Shown: positions 7,904 through 17,400 of the stretch, in pieces | How positions within the stretch are numbered: the first letter of the stretch is position 1 | Layout of the letters: every line of letters starts with the position of its first letter | NCBI RefSeq assembly: GCF_001613365.1 | Contig: NZ_BDCF01000036.1 | Location: forward strand, 1 to 64,000 | Origin: Nocardia xishanensis NBRC 101358 | GTDB lineage: Bacteria > Actinomycetota > Actinomycetes > Mycobacteriales > Mycobacteriaceae | Reading direction: 5' to 3' | Length of the DNA stretch: 64,000 nt | The notes under the pieces: generated by a model | What the model was told of the DNA's origin: nothing | The model's database searches: none | The model's input: the letters and a program-made list of their open reading frames with translations, nothing else | Made by a program: the position numbers and the translations under genes

Positions 7904-10701
7904 AATTCGAGCTGGACGGACGCATCGTCGACGCCGAACCCCGTCCCGGCCAGTGTCTGCGCACCCTGCTGTGCGAGCAAGGCTGCTTCGCCGTGAAGAA
8001 GGGCTGCGACGCGGGTGACTGCGGCGCTTGTTCGGTACGGCTGGACGGCGTGACGGTGCACTCGTGCGTCATCCCGGCCTATCGCGCGGCGGACCGGTCC
8101 GTCACTACCGCGGCGGGGCTCGGTGATCAGGAGCGGCCGCATCCGGTCCAGCGGCGATTCCTCGACGAGGCGGCGTTCCAGTGCGGGTTCTGCACGGCCG
8201 GAATGGTGGTCACCGCAGCGGGATTGGGGTGCGGAACCGAATCGGGGCCGGACCCCGCCGACCTTCCGGAACTGTTGAAGGGGAATCTCTGCCGCTGCAC
8301 GGGGTATCGGCCGATTCGCGCGGCGCTGACAGAGGGTAGCTCAGCCACACCGATCGGAACGGTTGTGCCCGAACAGCCGAGCGGCGAAGGCGCGCGAGCG
8401 GGAGCTGCTGTGGCCGAGCAGCATCCAGCGGGTGGCCGCGTCGGTGCACCGGCAGGGCCCAGGATCGTCACCGGCCGTGAGCCGTTCACCCTCGACGTGC
8501 TGCCCGAGGCCGACAACCCCGCCGCGCCTCCGTCCGCCCCACTGCACATCGCGGTTCTCCCGAGCCCGCACCCGCACGCGCGCATCCTCTCCATCGATAC
8601 CGCTGCCGCCGAGGCGCTACCTGGCGTGCGAGCGGTGCTGACCTACGCCGACTCGCCCTCGGTGCCGTTCTCCACGGCCAGGCACGAGTGGCGCACGGAC
8701 GACCCGGACGACACGTTCGTCCTCGACCGCACCGTGCGTTTCGTCGGACAGCGTGTCGCCGCCGTGGTCGCGGACAGTATGGAGATCGCTTCGGCTGGCT
8801 GCCGAGCCCTGCGGGTCACCTACAAGCTGCTGCCCTCGGTGTTCGATCCGGCGGATGCGCTTGCCGAGGACGCGCCGAAACTGCATGCTGACAAACCGGA
8901 TTCGTCCCGTATCGCCGATCGTGCGCGCAACGTGGTCGCCGAATTGCACGGCGGGGTGGGAGATATCGAGGCTGGACTGGCCGCCGCCGCACGTGTGGTG
9001 CGCGGCACGTGGCACTCCCCGCGCGCTCAGCACGTGCACCTCGAAACGCACTGCGGCATAGGCTGGCTGGACGCCGAAGGCAGGCTCGTCATCCGATGCA
9101 GCACGCAGGTGCCGTTCCTGGTCCGCGACGAACTGTGCCACGTGTTCGGGCTGGAACGCGACCGTGTGCGGATCTTCGCGGCCCGGGTCGGCGGCGGGTT
9201 CGGCGCCAAACAGGAGATGCTGGTCGAGGACCTCATCGCGCTCGCGGTGCTGCGCACGGGACAGCCGGTGCAGTACGAGTACACCCGCTCCGCCGAATTC
9301 ACCGGTGCCACCGCCAGGCACCCGATGCGGGTCGCCGTCACTGCGGGCGCGGACGTGGACGGCGTGCTGACCGCACTGGCCGTCGATGTGCTCGCCGACG
9401 CGGGCGCCTACGGCAATCACAGCCCCGGCGTCATGTATCACGGGGTGAGCGAGTCGATCGAGGTGTACCGGTGCGCGAACAAGCGTGTGGACGCGGTGGC
9501 GGTCTATACCAACAACATTCCCTCCGGCGCCTTCCGCGGCTATGGCCTCGGCCAAATCATCTACGCCGTCGAATCGGCGCTGGACGAACTGGCCCGAGAA
9601 CTCGGCATCGACCCGTTCGATCTCCGCAGGCGCAACGTGGCCGTGCCCGGTGACCCGTTCGTCGGCGCAGCGCCGGAGCCGGGGGATCTGGTGTTCGGCA
9701 GCTACGGTCTCGACCAGTGCCTCGACCTCGCGCAACGAGCCATGATGCGCGGCAACGGGATAGCGTCGCCGGGTCCGGGGTGGTCGGTGGGCGAGGGGAT
9801 GGCGTTGGCGATGATCGCGACCATACCGCCGCGCGGCCACCGTTCCTCGGCCGTCGCGCTGCTCGACACCGATGGTGGTTACGAAATCAGAGTGGGCACA
9901 GCGGAATTCGGTAGCGGAACGACCACCGTTCTGGCGCAGCTGGCTGCCGCCGCTCTGCACACCGATGCGGCGCGCATCGCGATCCGGCAGTCGGACACCG
10001 ACCTCGTCGAATACGACACCGGCACGTTCGGTTCCACCGGCATCGTCGTCGCGGGTAAGGCCGCCTATGCCGCCGCGCTGGCGCTGAAGGATCTGCTGCT
10101 GGCACGGGCCGCCGAACTCGCGGGGACGGCGGCGGGCGACTGCGTGCTCGGTCCGGACGGTGTGCGGTGCGGTGATCGGCTGATTCCCTTGACGAAACTC
10201 GCGGCAGGGGGCGAGCTGTTGGCGCACGGCGAGCACACCGGCATTCCGCGCTCGGTCAGCTTCAACGTGCACGCCTTCCGCGTCGCCGTCGAGCGGGCGA
10301 CCGGCCGGGTCCGCGTTCTGCAATCGGTCCAGGCCGCCGACGCGGGCACCGTGCTCAACCCGGTGCAGTGCCGCGGCCAAGTGGAGGGCGGGGTGGCCCA
10401 GGCCATCGGCACAGCGCTCTACGAGGACATGCGCTCCGAACACGGCGTGGTGACCACCCGGACGTTGCGGCATTACCACATTCCGCAGCTCGCCGATCTA
10501 CCCTCGACCGAGGTCTACTTCGCCGACACCGCCGACGAACTCGGACCGCTCGGCGCGAAATCGATGAGCGAGTCACCGTACAACCCGGTCGCCCCGGCAA
10601 TGGCCAACGCCATTCGCGACGCCGTGGGGGTGCGCATGCATCGACTGCCGATGACGGCCGACCGGGTTTGGCGCGCCATGCAGGAGGGAGAGGAGCGGTG
10701 A
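7900..10701 (+). CDS. Xanthine dehydrogenase, fused [2Fe-2S] and molybdopterin subunit
   Basis: 933 residues. Residues 1-150 are the small-subunit module with both [2Fe-2S] cysteine sets (GCDAGDCGAC, then QCGFC and NLCRCTGYRPI). After a linker of roughly 45 residues comes the large molybdopterin module with VGGGFGAKQEM near residue 430, AFRGYGLGQ near 545 (the substrate-orienting Arg) and GAKSMSES near residue 890, whose Glu matches the catalytic base. It hydroxylates hypoxanthine and xanthine to urate. Most actinobacterial enzymes have FeS and Mo parts on separate chains, so the fusion with the FAD chain kept apart is a notable layout. Confidence 0.92.
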   Translation: MKFELDGRIVDAEPRPGQCLRTLLCEQGCFAVKKGCDAGDCGACSVRLDGVTVHSCVIPAYRAADRSVTTAAGLGDQERPHPVQRRFLDEAAFQCGFCTAGMVVTAAGLGCGTESGPDPADLPELLKGNLCRCTGYRPIRAALTEGSSATPIGTVVPEQPSGEGARAGAAVAEQHPAGGRVGAPAGPRIVTGREPFTLDVLPEADNPAAPPSAPLHIAVLPSPHPHARILSIDTAAAEALPGVRAVLTYADSPSVPFSTARHEWRTDDPDDTFVLDRTVRFVGQRVAAVVADSMEIASAGCRALRVTYKLLPSVFDPADALAEDAPKLHADKPDSSRIADRARNVVAELHGGVGDIEAGLAAAARVVRGTWHSPRAQHVHLETHCGIGWLDAEGRLVIRCSTQVPFLVRDELCHVFGLERDRVRIFAARVGGGFGAKQEMLVEDLIALAVLRTGQPVQYEYTRSAEFTGATARHPMRVAVTAGADVDGVLTALAVDVLADAGAYGNHSPGVMYHGVSESIEVYRCANKRVDAVAVYTNNIPSGAFRGYGLGQIIYAVESALDELARELGIDPFDLRRRNVAVPGDPFVGAAPEPGDLVFGSYGLDQCLDLAQRAMMRGNGIASPGPGWSVGEGMALAMIATIPPRGHRSSAVALLDTDGGYEIRVGTAEFGSGTTTVLAQLAAAALHTDAARIAIRQSDTDLVEYDTGTFGSTGIVVAGKAAYAAALALKDLLLARAAELAGTAAGDCVLGPDGVRCGDRLIPLTKLAAGGELLAHGEHTGIPRSVSFNVHAFRVAVERATGRVRVLQSVQAADAGTVLNPVQCRGQVEGGVAQAIGTALYEDMRSEHGVVTTRTLRHYHIPQLADLPSTEVYFADTADELGPLGAKSMSESPYNPVAPAMANAIRDAVGVRMHRLPMTADRVWRAMQEGEER

Positions 10702-10703
10702 CC

Positions 10704-11945
10704 ATGACACGCCTGCCGGAGAACGTCCGGGCCAGGATCGAGGCCATGCTCGAAGCCGTCGATGCCGATCTGCGGGTGCGCTACCCGGGGCAGGCAGACA
10801 GGGCACAACCGATCCACACCGTCTACGTGCCCGCCGACCGGGCGAGCGCCGACACACCTGCGAAATGGGGTGCCGCGGCAGTCGAGTTGCTCGACGCGCA
10901 CCGCGAACCGCTCGCCGAGCTCGACACCGCGTCGACGCTCCCGGCGGTGCGGGAGCGGCTGCTGCGCGAACCGATCCAGGATCTGCGGATCGATTTCGAG
11001 GACGGCTACGGTTTCCGCTCGGACGAAGAGGAGGACGCCGCGGCCACCGTGGCGGGCGAGATCCTGGCGGGTTGGGCCGCGGGCGGCGACGGTCCGGCGG
11101 GGTTCGGCATCCGGGTCAAAGGACTGGCCGGTCTCGAACGCCGCAGGGCGCTGCGCACTCTCGAACTCGTGCTGGACGCCGCGGGCGGAGTGCCGCCGGG
11201 TTTCGTCTTCACGGTGCCGAAGATCCGTGCCGCCGAGCAAGTTTCGGCGGTCGTCGCACTGTGCGAGGGGCTGGAGCGCGGCGCGGGGCTCGCCGACGCG
11301 ACGCTGCGCTTCGAATTGCAGATCGAGAGCCCGCAGGCGATCGTCGGCTCCGACGGCAGCGTGCCGGTCGCCAAGATGATCAAGCTGGCCGGGAAACGCT
11401 GCGCCGGAATGCATTTCGGGACGTATGACTACACCGCCGCTTGCGGGGTGGCCGCCACCTATCAGGCGCTCGATCATCCCGCGGCGGACCACGCCAAGGC
11501 CGTCATGCAGGCGGCCGCGGCGCAGACCGGCGTCTGGGTGTGCGACGGATCCACCCAGATCGTGCCCGAGATCGAACCGGAAGCAGCGCTGCGCGAACAC
11601 CATCGGCTCGTCACCCGGGCCTTGCGTCGCGGCTACTACCAGGGCTGGGACATGCACCCGGGACACCTGATCACGCGGTGGATGGCGACCTACGCGTTCT
11701 TCCGCGGCGCGATCGACGTCGCGGTGCCGCGGCTGCGGGCCTACCTGGCGCGGCAAGACGCCGGGGTGGTGGACGAACCGGCCACCGCCGAGGCGCTGGC
11801 CGCCACCGTGCTGCGCGGCCTGCGTTGCGGCGCGCGATCCGAGGAGGAATTGTCCGTGGCGGCACCGGAATTGACGCCCGAAGTGCTGCGTGCGTTGGCG
11901 GCCCGCGAGCCGATCGGTGATCTCGGCGTTCGGGAGAAGCGATGA
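10704..11945 (+). CDS. DUF6986 / HpcH-HpaI aldolase-like protein of the purine island
   Basis: 413 residues. The segments IDFEDGYGFR, KMIKLAGKRCAGMHFGTYDYTAA (given here only to the first 20: KMIKLAGKRCAGMHFGTYDY) and the later VCDGSTQIVP resemble the HpcH/HpaI aldolase-citrate lyase barrel, matching what is catalogued as DUF6986. No reaction is established that I can name. It lies in the operon between xanthine dehydrogenase and allantoicase, so a role with glyoxylate, ureidoglycolate or another late purine product is possible. ATG 10704 is chosen for its spacing from GAGGAG; GTG 10698 overlapping the upstream stop is an alternative. Confidence 0.8.
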   Translation: MTRLPENVRARIEAMLEAVDADLRVRYPGQADRAQPIHTVYVPADRASADTPAKWGAAAVELLDAHREPLAELDTASTLPAVRERLLREPIQDLRIDFEDGYGFRSDEEEDAAATVAGEILAGWAAGGDGPAGFGIRVKGLAGLERRRALRTLELVLDAAGGVPPGFVFTVPKIRAAEQVSAVVALCEGLERGAGLADATLRFELQIESPQAIVGSDGSVPVAKMIKLAGKRCAGMHFGTYDYTAACGVAATYQALDHPAADHAKAVMQAAAAQTGVWVCDGSTQIVPEIEPEAALREHHRLVTRALRRGYYQGWDMHPGHLITRWMATYAFFRGAIDVAVPRLRAYLARQDAGVVDEPATAEALAATVLRGLRCGARSEEELSVAAPELTPEVLRALAAREPIGDLGVREKR

Positions 11946-12913
11946 ACGAGGCGGACGGGCACTTCACGCTGCTGCCCGATCTGGCGGTCCGCCCGCTCGG
12001 CGGCGCGGTGATCTGGGCCAACGACGAGTTCTTCGCGGAGAAGGAGAACTTGATCAGTCCCGGTGTCCCGGAGTATCGACCGTCCACCTTCGGGCACAAG
12101 GGCCAGATCTACGACGGGTGGGAGACCCGAAGGCGCCGTGGCGCACCCGGCGACGACTCGGCCATCGTGCGGCTCGGTGTGCCGGGGGTGATCCGCGGCG
12201 TCGTGGTCGACACCGCGTGGTTTCGCGGCAACTATCCGCCCGCGGTCTCGCTGTCGGCCCTCGAGGTTCAAGGCTATCCGCCCGCCGAAACCCTGGCCTG
12301 CCGTACGGATTGGGTGACGTTGGTCGACCGGGCTCCCATCGCCGGCGACACCCGCAATCCATTCGCCGTGGACAGCGACAAGCGGTGGACCCACGTGCGA
12401 CTCACCGTGCATCCGGACGGCGGCGTGGCGCGGCTGCGCGTGCACGGCGAAGGACGGCCCGATCCCGCTCTGTTCGGACTGGGCCCGCTCGACCTGGCGG
12501 CGCTGGAGAACGGCGCGCTGGTGCTCGACTGCTCCAACCGCTTCTACAGCTCACCCAACCAGCTGCTCTACCCGGGCTCGGCGCGATCCATGGGCGACGG
12601 GTGGGAGACCGCGCGCCGCCGCGACGATGGAAACGACTGGGTGCGTATCCGTCTGGCGGGGCCGGGCCTGATCCGGCTCGCCGAGATCGACACCTCCCAT
12701 TTCCTCGGCAACAGCCCCGGCGCCGCGCGGCTCACCGGCCGCACCAACGACGGCACCGAGGTCGAATTGCTGCCTCGCACCGAACTGCTGCCCGATACCA
12801 GGCACCGGTTCCCGATCACGCCGATGGCGGCCTCGGTCGAGGAGGTACGCCTGGACATCTATCCCGACGGCGGACTCGCGCGGCTGCGGCTGTACGGGGA
12901 GCTCGGCGCATGA
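11942..12913 (+). CDS. alc: Allantoicase
   Basis: 323 residues, two tandem jelly-roll domains as expected. The paired motifs DGWETRRRR with DTAWFRGNYPP in the first half and DGWETARRR with DTSHFLGNSPG in the second half show the internal duplication. It hydrolyses allantoate to (S)-ureidoglycolate and urea. The start overlaps the stop of the DUF6986 gene, and its own stop overlaps the allantoinase start, so the last genes of the island form a tightly coupled operon. No ureidoglycolate lyase or hydrolase was recognised in the window. Confidence 0.94.
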   Translation: MNEADGHFTLLPDLAVRPLGGAVIWANDEFFAEKENLISPGVPEYRPSTFGHKGQIYDGWETRRRRGAPGDDSAIVRLGVPGVIRGVVVDTAWFRGNYPPAVSLSALEVQGYPPAETLACRTDWVTLVDRAPIAGDTRNPFAVDSDKRWTHVRLTVHPDGGVARLRVHGEGRPDPALFGLGPLDLAALENGALVLDCSNRFYSSPNQLLYPGSARSMGDGWETARRRDDGNDWVRIRLAGPGLIRLAEIDTSHFLGNSPGAARLTGRTNDGTEVELLPRTELLPDTRHRFPITPMAASVEEVRLDIYPDGGLARLRLYGELGA

Positions 12914-13824
12914 GGGACTTCGTCGGATACGGACCGAACCCGCCCGACCCGCACTGGCCCGGCGCGGCGCGCATCGCCGTGCAGTTCGTGCTCAACTACG
13001 AGGAGGGCGGGGAGAACAATGTGCTCGACGGCGACCCGCATTCGGAGACCTTCCTCTCGGAAATCACTCCGGCCGAGGCATTTCCGAACCGCCACATGAG
13101 CATGGAGTCGCTGTACGAGTACGGCTCTCGCGCCGGACTGTGGCGGGTGCTCCGGGTGTTCGAGCGCCGCGGGCTTCCGCTGACGGTATTCGCGGTGGCC
13201 AGTGCGATGCGGCGTAATCCGGAGGCGGTGGCCGCGTTCACCGAACTCGGCCACGAGATCGCCTGCCACGGCCTGCGCTGGAAGTCCTACCAGCTCACCG
13301 ACATCGAGACCGAACGCGCCCACCTCGCCGAGGCGGTGCGCATCCACACCGAGCTGACCGGCGCAGCGCCGCACGGATGGTACACCGGCCGCGATTCGCC
13401 CAACACCCGCGAATTGGTCGTCGAGCACGGCGGTTTCGTCTACGACTCCGATTCCTACGCCGACGACCTGCCGTACTGGGTCACCGTGCGCGGCCGCGAC
13501 CACCTGGTGGTGCCGTACACCCTGGACACCAACGACATGCGCTTCGCCTCCCCGGCAGGCTTCCCCAGCGGCGAACAGTTCTTCGCCCACCTGCGCGACG
13601 CCTTCGACGTCCTCTATCGCGAAGGGGCCGAAGGAAACCCGAAAATGCTCTCCATCGGCCTGCACTGCCGCCTCGTCGGCCGCCCCGCCCGCACCGCCGC
13701 CCTGGAGCGCTTCCTCGACCACGTGCAGTCCAACGACCGCGTGTGGATCACGCGGCGCATCGACATCGCCGAGCACTGGAAGGCTGTGCATCCGCCGGAG
13801 GAGAACGCAGGCGACCGGAGCTAG
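12910..13824 (+). CDS. puuE: Allantoinase, PuuE polysaccharide-deacetylase type
   Basis: 304 residues. It belongs to the NodB-fold PuuE branch that hydrolyses allantoin to allantoate, not to the classical metal-dependent amidohydrolase allantoinases. Recognised by RDFVGYGPNPPDPHWPG at the N-terminus, FVLNYEEGGENN, HEIACHGLRW, GWYTGRDSPNTREL and a C-terminal SIGLHCRLVGRPAR segment. It is the last gene of the island and is overlapped by the previous coding sequence at ATGA. Confidence 0.93.
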   Translation: MRDFVGYGPNPPDPHWPGAARIAVQFVLNYEEGGENNVLDGDPHSETFLSEITPAEAFPNRHMSMESLYEYGSRAGLWRVLRVFERRGLPLTVFAVASAMRRNPEAVAAFTELGHEIACHGLRWKSYQLTDIETERAHLAEAVRIHTELTGAAPHGWYTGRDSPNTRELVVEHGGFVYDSDSYADDLPYWVTVRGRDHLVVPYTLDTNDMRFASPAGFPSGEQFFAHLRDAFDVLYREGAEGNPKMLSIGLHCRLVGRPARTAALERFLDHVQSNDRVWITRRIDIAEHWKAVHPPEENAGDRS

Positions 13825-13937
13825 GCGAGCCAGCCGCGCTGCTGCCTGTCCCGGAAGTACAGATCGTCGTCGTCCGGCTCGTCCGGGGCGACGACGAGGT
13901 CTCGGTGCGGTGCCGAGCGCGTCGCAACCCGGAACAC
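13821..13937 (-). CDS. Possible 38-residue acidic small protein
   Basis: A short frame from GTG 13937 to TAG, convergent with the allantoinase gene and overlapping its stop by four bases. The C-terminal half (DEPDDDDLYFRDRQQRGW) is strongly acidic then basic/aromatic, unlike a random shadow frame. There is no clear Shine-Dalgarno. It could equally be non-coding; conservation would decide. Confidence 0.25.
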   Translation of the reverse strand: MFRVATRSAPHRDLVVAPDEPDDDDLYFRDRQQRGWLA

Positions 13938-14089
13938 GTGCTGGTCGCGATCCTCACAGGCACTGCGGCACAGCGATTGTCGGCCGCTATGACCGACATC
14001 GGCGTCTGGCTATGCTCATGGGGGCATTTCTGCGGTGCCACAAAGTGTTTGGACCTGGGTGTCTGCCCGGGGCGGGGAGGTGGTCCTTC

Positions 14090-14416
14090 ATGGCCGAAAG
14101 CTTGAACGTCGATCCGGAGCGGATCCGTACGCACGCGTCGAATGTCGAGAAGCTGGCCGCGCCGCTGGGGCAGGCGTTGGAGGCGGCGAAGGCGGTGTCG
14201 GCTCCCACCGATGCGTTCGGCAAAATCTGTGCGTTCCTGCCGCCGCTGTTCGTGGATTCGGTCGAGACCGACGGGATCGCAGCGCTGGAGGCCGCTGTGA
14301 CGGCTGTCGGTGAGGACGCGGGGAAGTTGCGGACGGTGGCCGACGGTTACGAGAGCACCGACAGCTCGAATGCGAGCAAGCTGAAGGCGGTCGAGCCGAA
14401 CGGGTCCACTCAGTGA
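14090..14416 (+). CDS. Type VII secretion target, EspC/DUF2580-like
   Basis: 108 residues, starting with MAESLNVDPERIRTHASNVE after GGGGAGG. The pattern of a short N-terminal Asp-Pro-containing segment, an all-helical hairpin and no signal peptide matches DUF2580/EspC-type ESX substrates or chaperone partners. Its last codons overlap the RHS toxin start. Pairing a small WXG100-like protein with a large toxin whose N-terminus is also helical suggests the two are secreted together through an ESX machine encoded elsewhere; that is inference from architecture. Confidence 0.75.
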   Translation: MAESLNVDPERIRTHASNVEKLAAPLGQALEAAKAVSAPTDAFGKICAFLPPLFVDSVETDGIAALEAAVTAVGEDAGKLRTVADGYESTDSSNASKLKAVEPNGSTQ

Positions 14417-17400
14417 GTGACGGCCAGTCGAATCCGCTGATCGCGCAGGCCGAGGACTCTACCGAGTGGTATTCCGGCGTCACGCTTTTCGAGTCGGTTT
14501 CGGATACCTACGAGGCGATTTCGTCGGGCTCGTGGGTCGAGGCGGGCCTGGGTGTCGTGGGTGTCGGGCTCGAGGTCGCCGCTGTGGTGGTCGATCCGCT
14601 CGGCACGCTGGCCGGGTTCGGTGTCGGATGGTTGATCGAGCATGTCGAGCCGTTGCAGGAGGCATTGAACTGGGTCGCCGGTGATCCGGATCAGATCGAG
14701 GCGTATGCCAAGACCTGGAGCAATGTTTCGGAGAAGATCAACGAGGCGGCCGAGGCGCACAAGCGAGCGGTCGAGCAGGACATTTCCGAGTGGCAGGGCG
14801 CGACGGCGACCGCCTATCGAGGGCGGGCGGCCGAAACCGCCGACGCGCTGGCGGCCGCGACGAAGGCGGCCGAGGCCGCGTCGCAGGCCATTCAGATGGC
14901 GGGCGGCGTGGTGGCCGCGGTGCGGATGATGGTGCGCGACATCGTCGCTCAGGCCGTCGGACGGTTGGCGGTGTGGGCCGCGGAGGCGATCTTCACCCTC
15001 GGCGTCGGCACCCCGGTGGTGGCCACCCAAGCGACCGTCTATGTCGCCAAGACGCTGACCACGATCTCCAAGCTGTTCCGCAAGCTCGCCAGCACCATGT
15101 CGAAGCTGACCCCGCTGCTGCGCAAGCTGAAAGACGCGTTCGCGTCGATCATCAAGAAGCTCACCGGGAAGCGCGGCGGCACCCCGTCGGGCGCTCGTCC
15201 GTCGAAGAAGACCACCAACGACACCACACCGGCCAACACGGATACGAAACCGGCCAGCACCGACACCAAGCCAGCGGGCACCGAGACGAAGCGCACCGAT
15301 ACTCCGTCGAAACAACCTGACTCGCCGAACAATTCCCCTGACGGGACGAATCCCGCTGGCACGAACTCGCCGAGCAACACCGACAAGCCGAACCCCAGTA
15401 GCCTCAAGAAGTCGAACGAGGGCGTGGGCGATGAAGCACGGACCAACAATCCGAAGGACACGCAGAAGCCGGAGGATGTCAACAGCTGTGGTGACCCCGT
15501 CGACGCCGCGACCGGTGAATTCCTGCTTCCTGAAACCGATGTGGAGCTGGCCGGTGTGCTCCGCCTGGAGTTGCGGCGCAGGCACCGGTCGAGCTACCGC
15601 TTCGGACGCTGGTTCGGGCCATCGTGGTCGGCGACCCTGGACATGCGCGTTGTCGTCGATCAGCAGGGCGTGACCTTCGTCGGCGAAGACGGAATGCTGC
15701 TCGCCTACCCGCACACAGCACCCGACGTCGCCGTGCTTCCCTCAGGTCGTTCGCCGCGCTGGCCGATGACGCGCACGGAATCGGGTGGATATCGGGTATC
15801 CGACCCCGATCGTGAAATCACTTGGCACTTCACGCCTGAGCCCACGCGCAGCGCCCTGCCCACGCTGCTCGGCGACTATCCGATCACCGCGATCACCGAC
15901 CGCCACCACAACGAGGTTCGCTTTCACTACGACACCGACGGCACGCCGACCGAAGTCACCCATTCCGGTGGTTACCGGGTAGGAGTCGAGACCTCAGGCG
16001 GGCGAGTCACGGCGCTTTCGGTACTCGGTCGCGACGCCTACGGGACACAGATCGTCACTCGCGTTCGCGAATTCCGTTATGAGGCGGGTCAATTGGCGTC
16101 GGTTACGAACGGCGTTGGCGCCACCACCGGCTACACCTATGACGACGAACATCGGATGCTCTCGTGGACAGACTCCAACGGCAACCAGATGCACAACGTC
16201 TACGACGGGGCGGGGCGTGTTATCCGCCAGCACGGCACCAATGGCATCATGTCGGCCGAGTTCGACTACGCCGCCCTTCCCGACGGATCGGGTACCCGCA
16301 CCACTTTCACCAATTCGCAGGGTGCGGCGACGGTATTCGAGTTCGACTCCGACCTGCGATTGCGGAACATGATCGATCCGACCGGTGCGCGTACCCGCAC
16401 GGACTACAACGATGACCGCAAACCCGTCCGGGTTATCGCCGCAGACGGGGCGATCACGCGATACGAGTACAACGACGACGGCGACCTGGCTGCGGTTACT
16501 CGACCGGACGAGGCGACGATTCATGTCGAATACCAGGCCCGCAACCGGCCCGCCGCGATCAGCGATGCGGATGGTTCGGTCAGGCGCTTCGAATACGACG
16601 AGCACGGAAACCTCACCGCGATCGTCGACAGCGCGGGCGTGCGCACTGTGCACACCCACCACGGATCAGGTGCGGTCGCGTCGATTGTCGAATCGACCGG
16701 CGCGCGAACGGAAATCGAAGTCGACGCGGCTGGGCTGCCGATCACCATCGTGGACGCCCACGGCGGAATCTCGCGGATCACTCGTGACCATTTCGGTCGT
16801 CCCGTCACCGTCATCGACCCACTGAACGCGATCACGCGCTATCAATGGTCACCGGAGGGAAAGCTCCTGTGCCGCACCGACTCCGACGGCCACACCGCGA
16901 CCTGGGAATGGGACGGGGAAGGTAATCTCCGCACCCACATCGACCGCGCAGGCGGGGAGACCAGCTTCACCTACGGCGCGTTCGACCTGCTGGCCTCGCG
17001 TACCGAGCCCGATCAGACGGTCACCCGGTACGCGTGGGACACCGAGCGTCGAATGGTCGCGGTGGTCAACCCGCTCGGTCATACGTGGCGCTACAACTAC
17101 GACCCGGCCGGTCGGATCGTCAGCGAGGTCGACTACACCGGCGCGCAGACCCGATACGACTTCGACACCGCCGGGCGAGTCGCGGCAGTCACGGCCGCTA
17201 CGGGCGTCATCAGGCGTAACCGCTACGACATTCTCGGGCGGCTTCTCGAAGTGCGCGCCGATACCGGCGAGTGGGTTCGCTACTCCCATGACGTGGTCGG
17301 GCGGCCACTCACCGCGATATCCGGCGTAGGCAACGACCGCACGCACACCGTCGAATCCACTTACACCGCCCAAGGTCGTCTCGCTGCCCAACGCGTCGAC

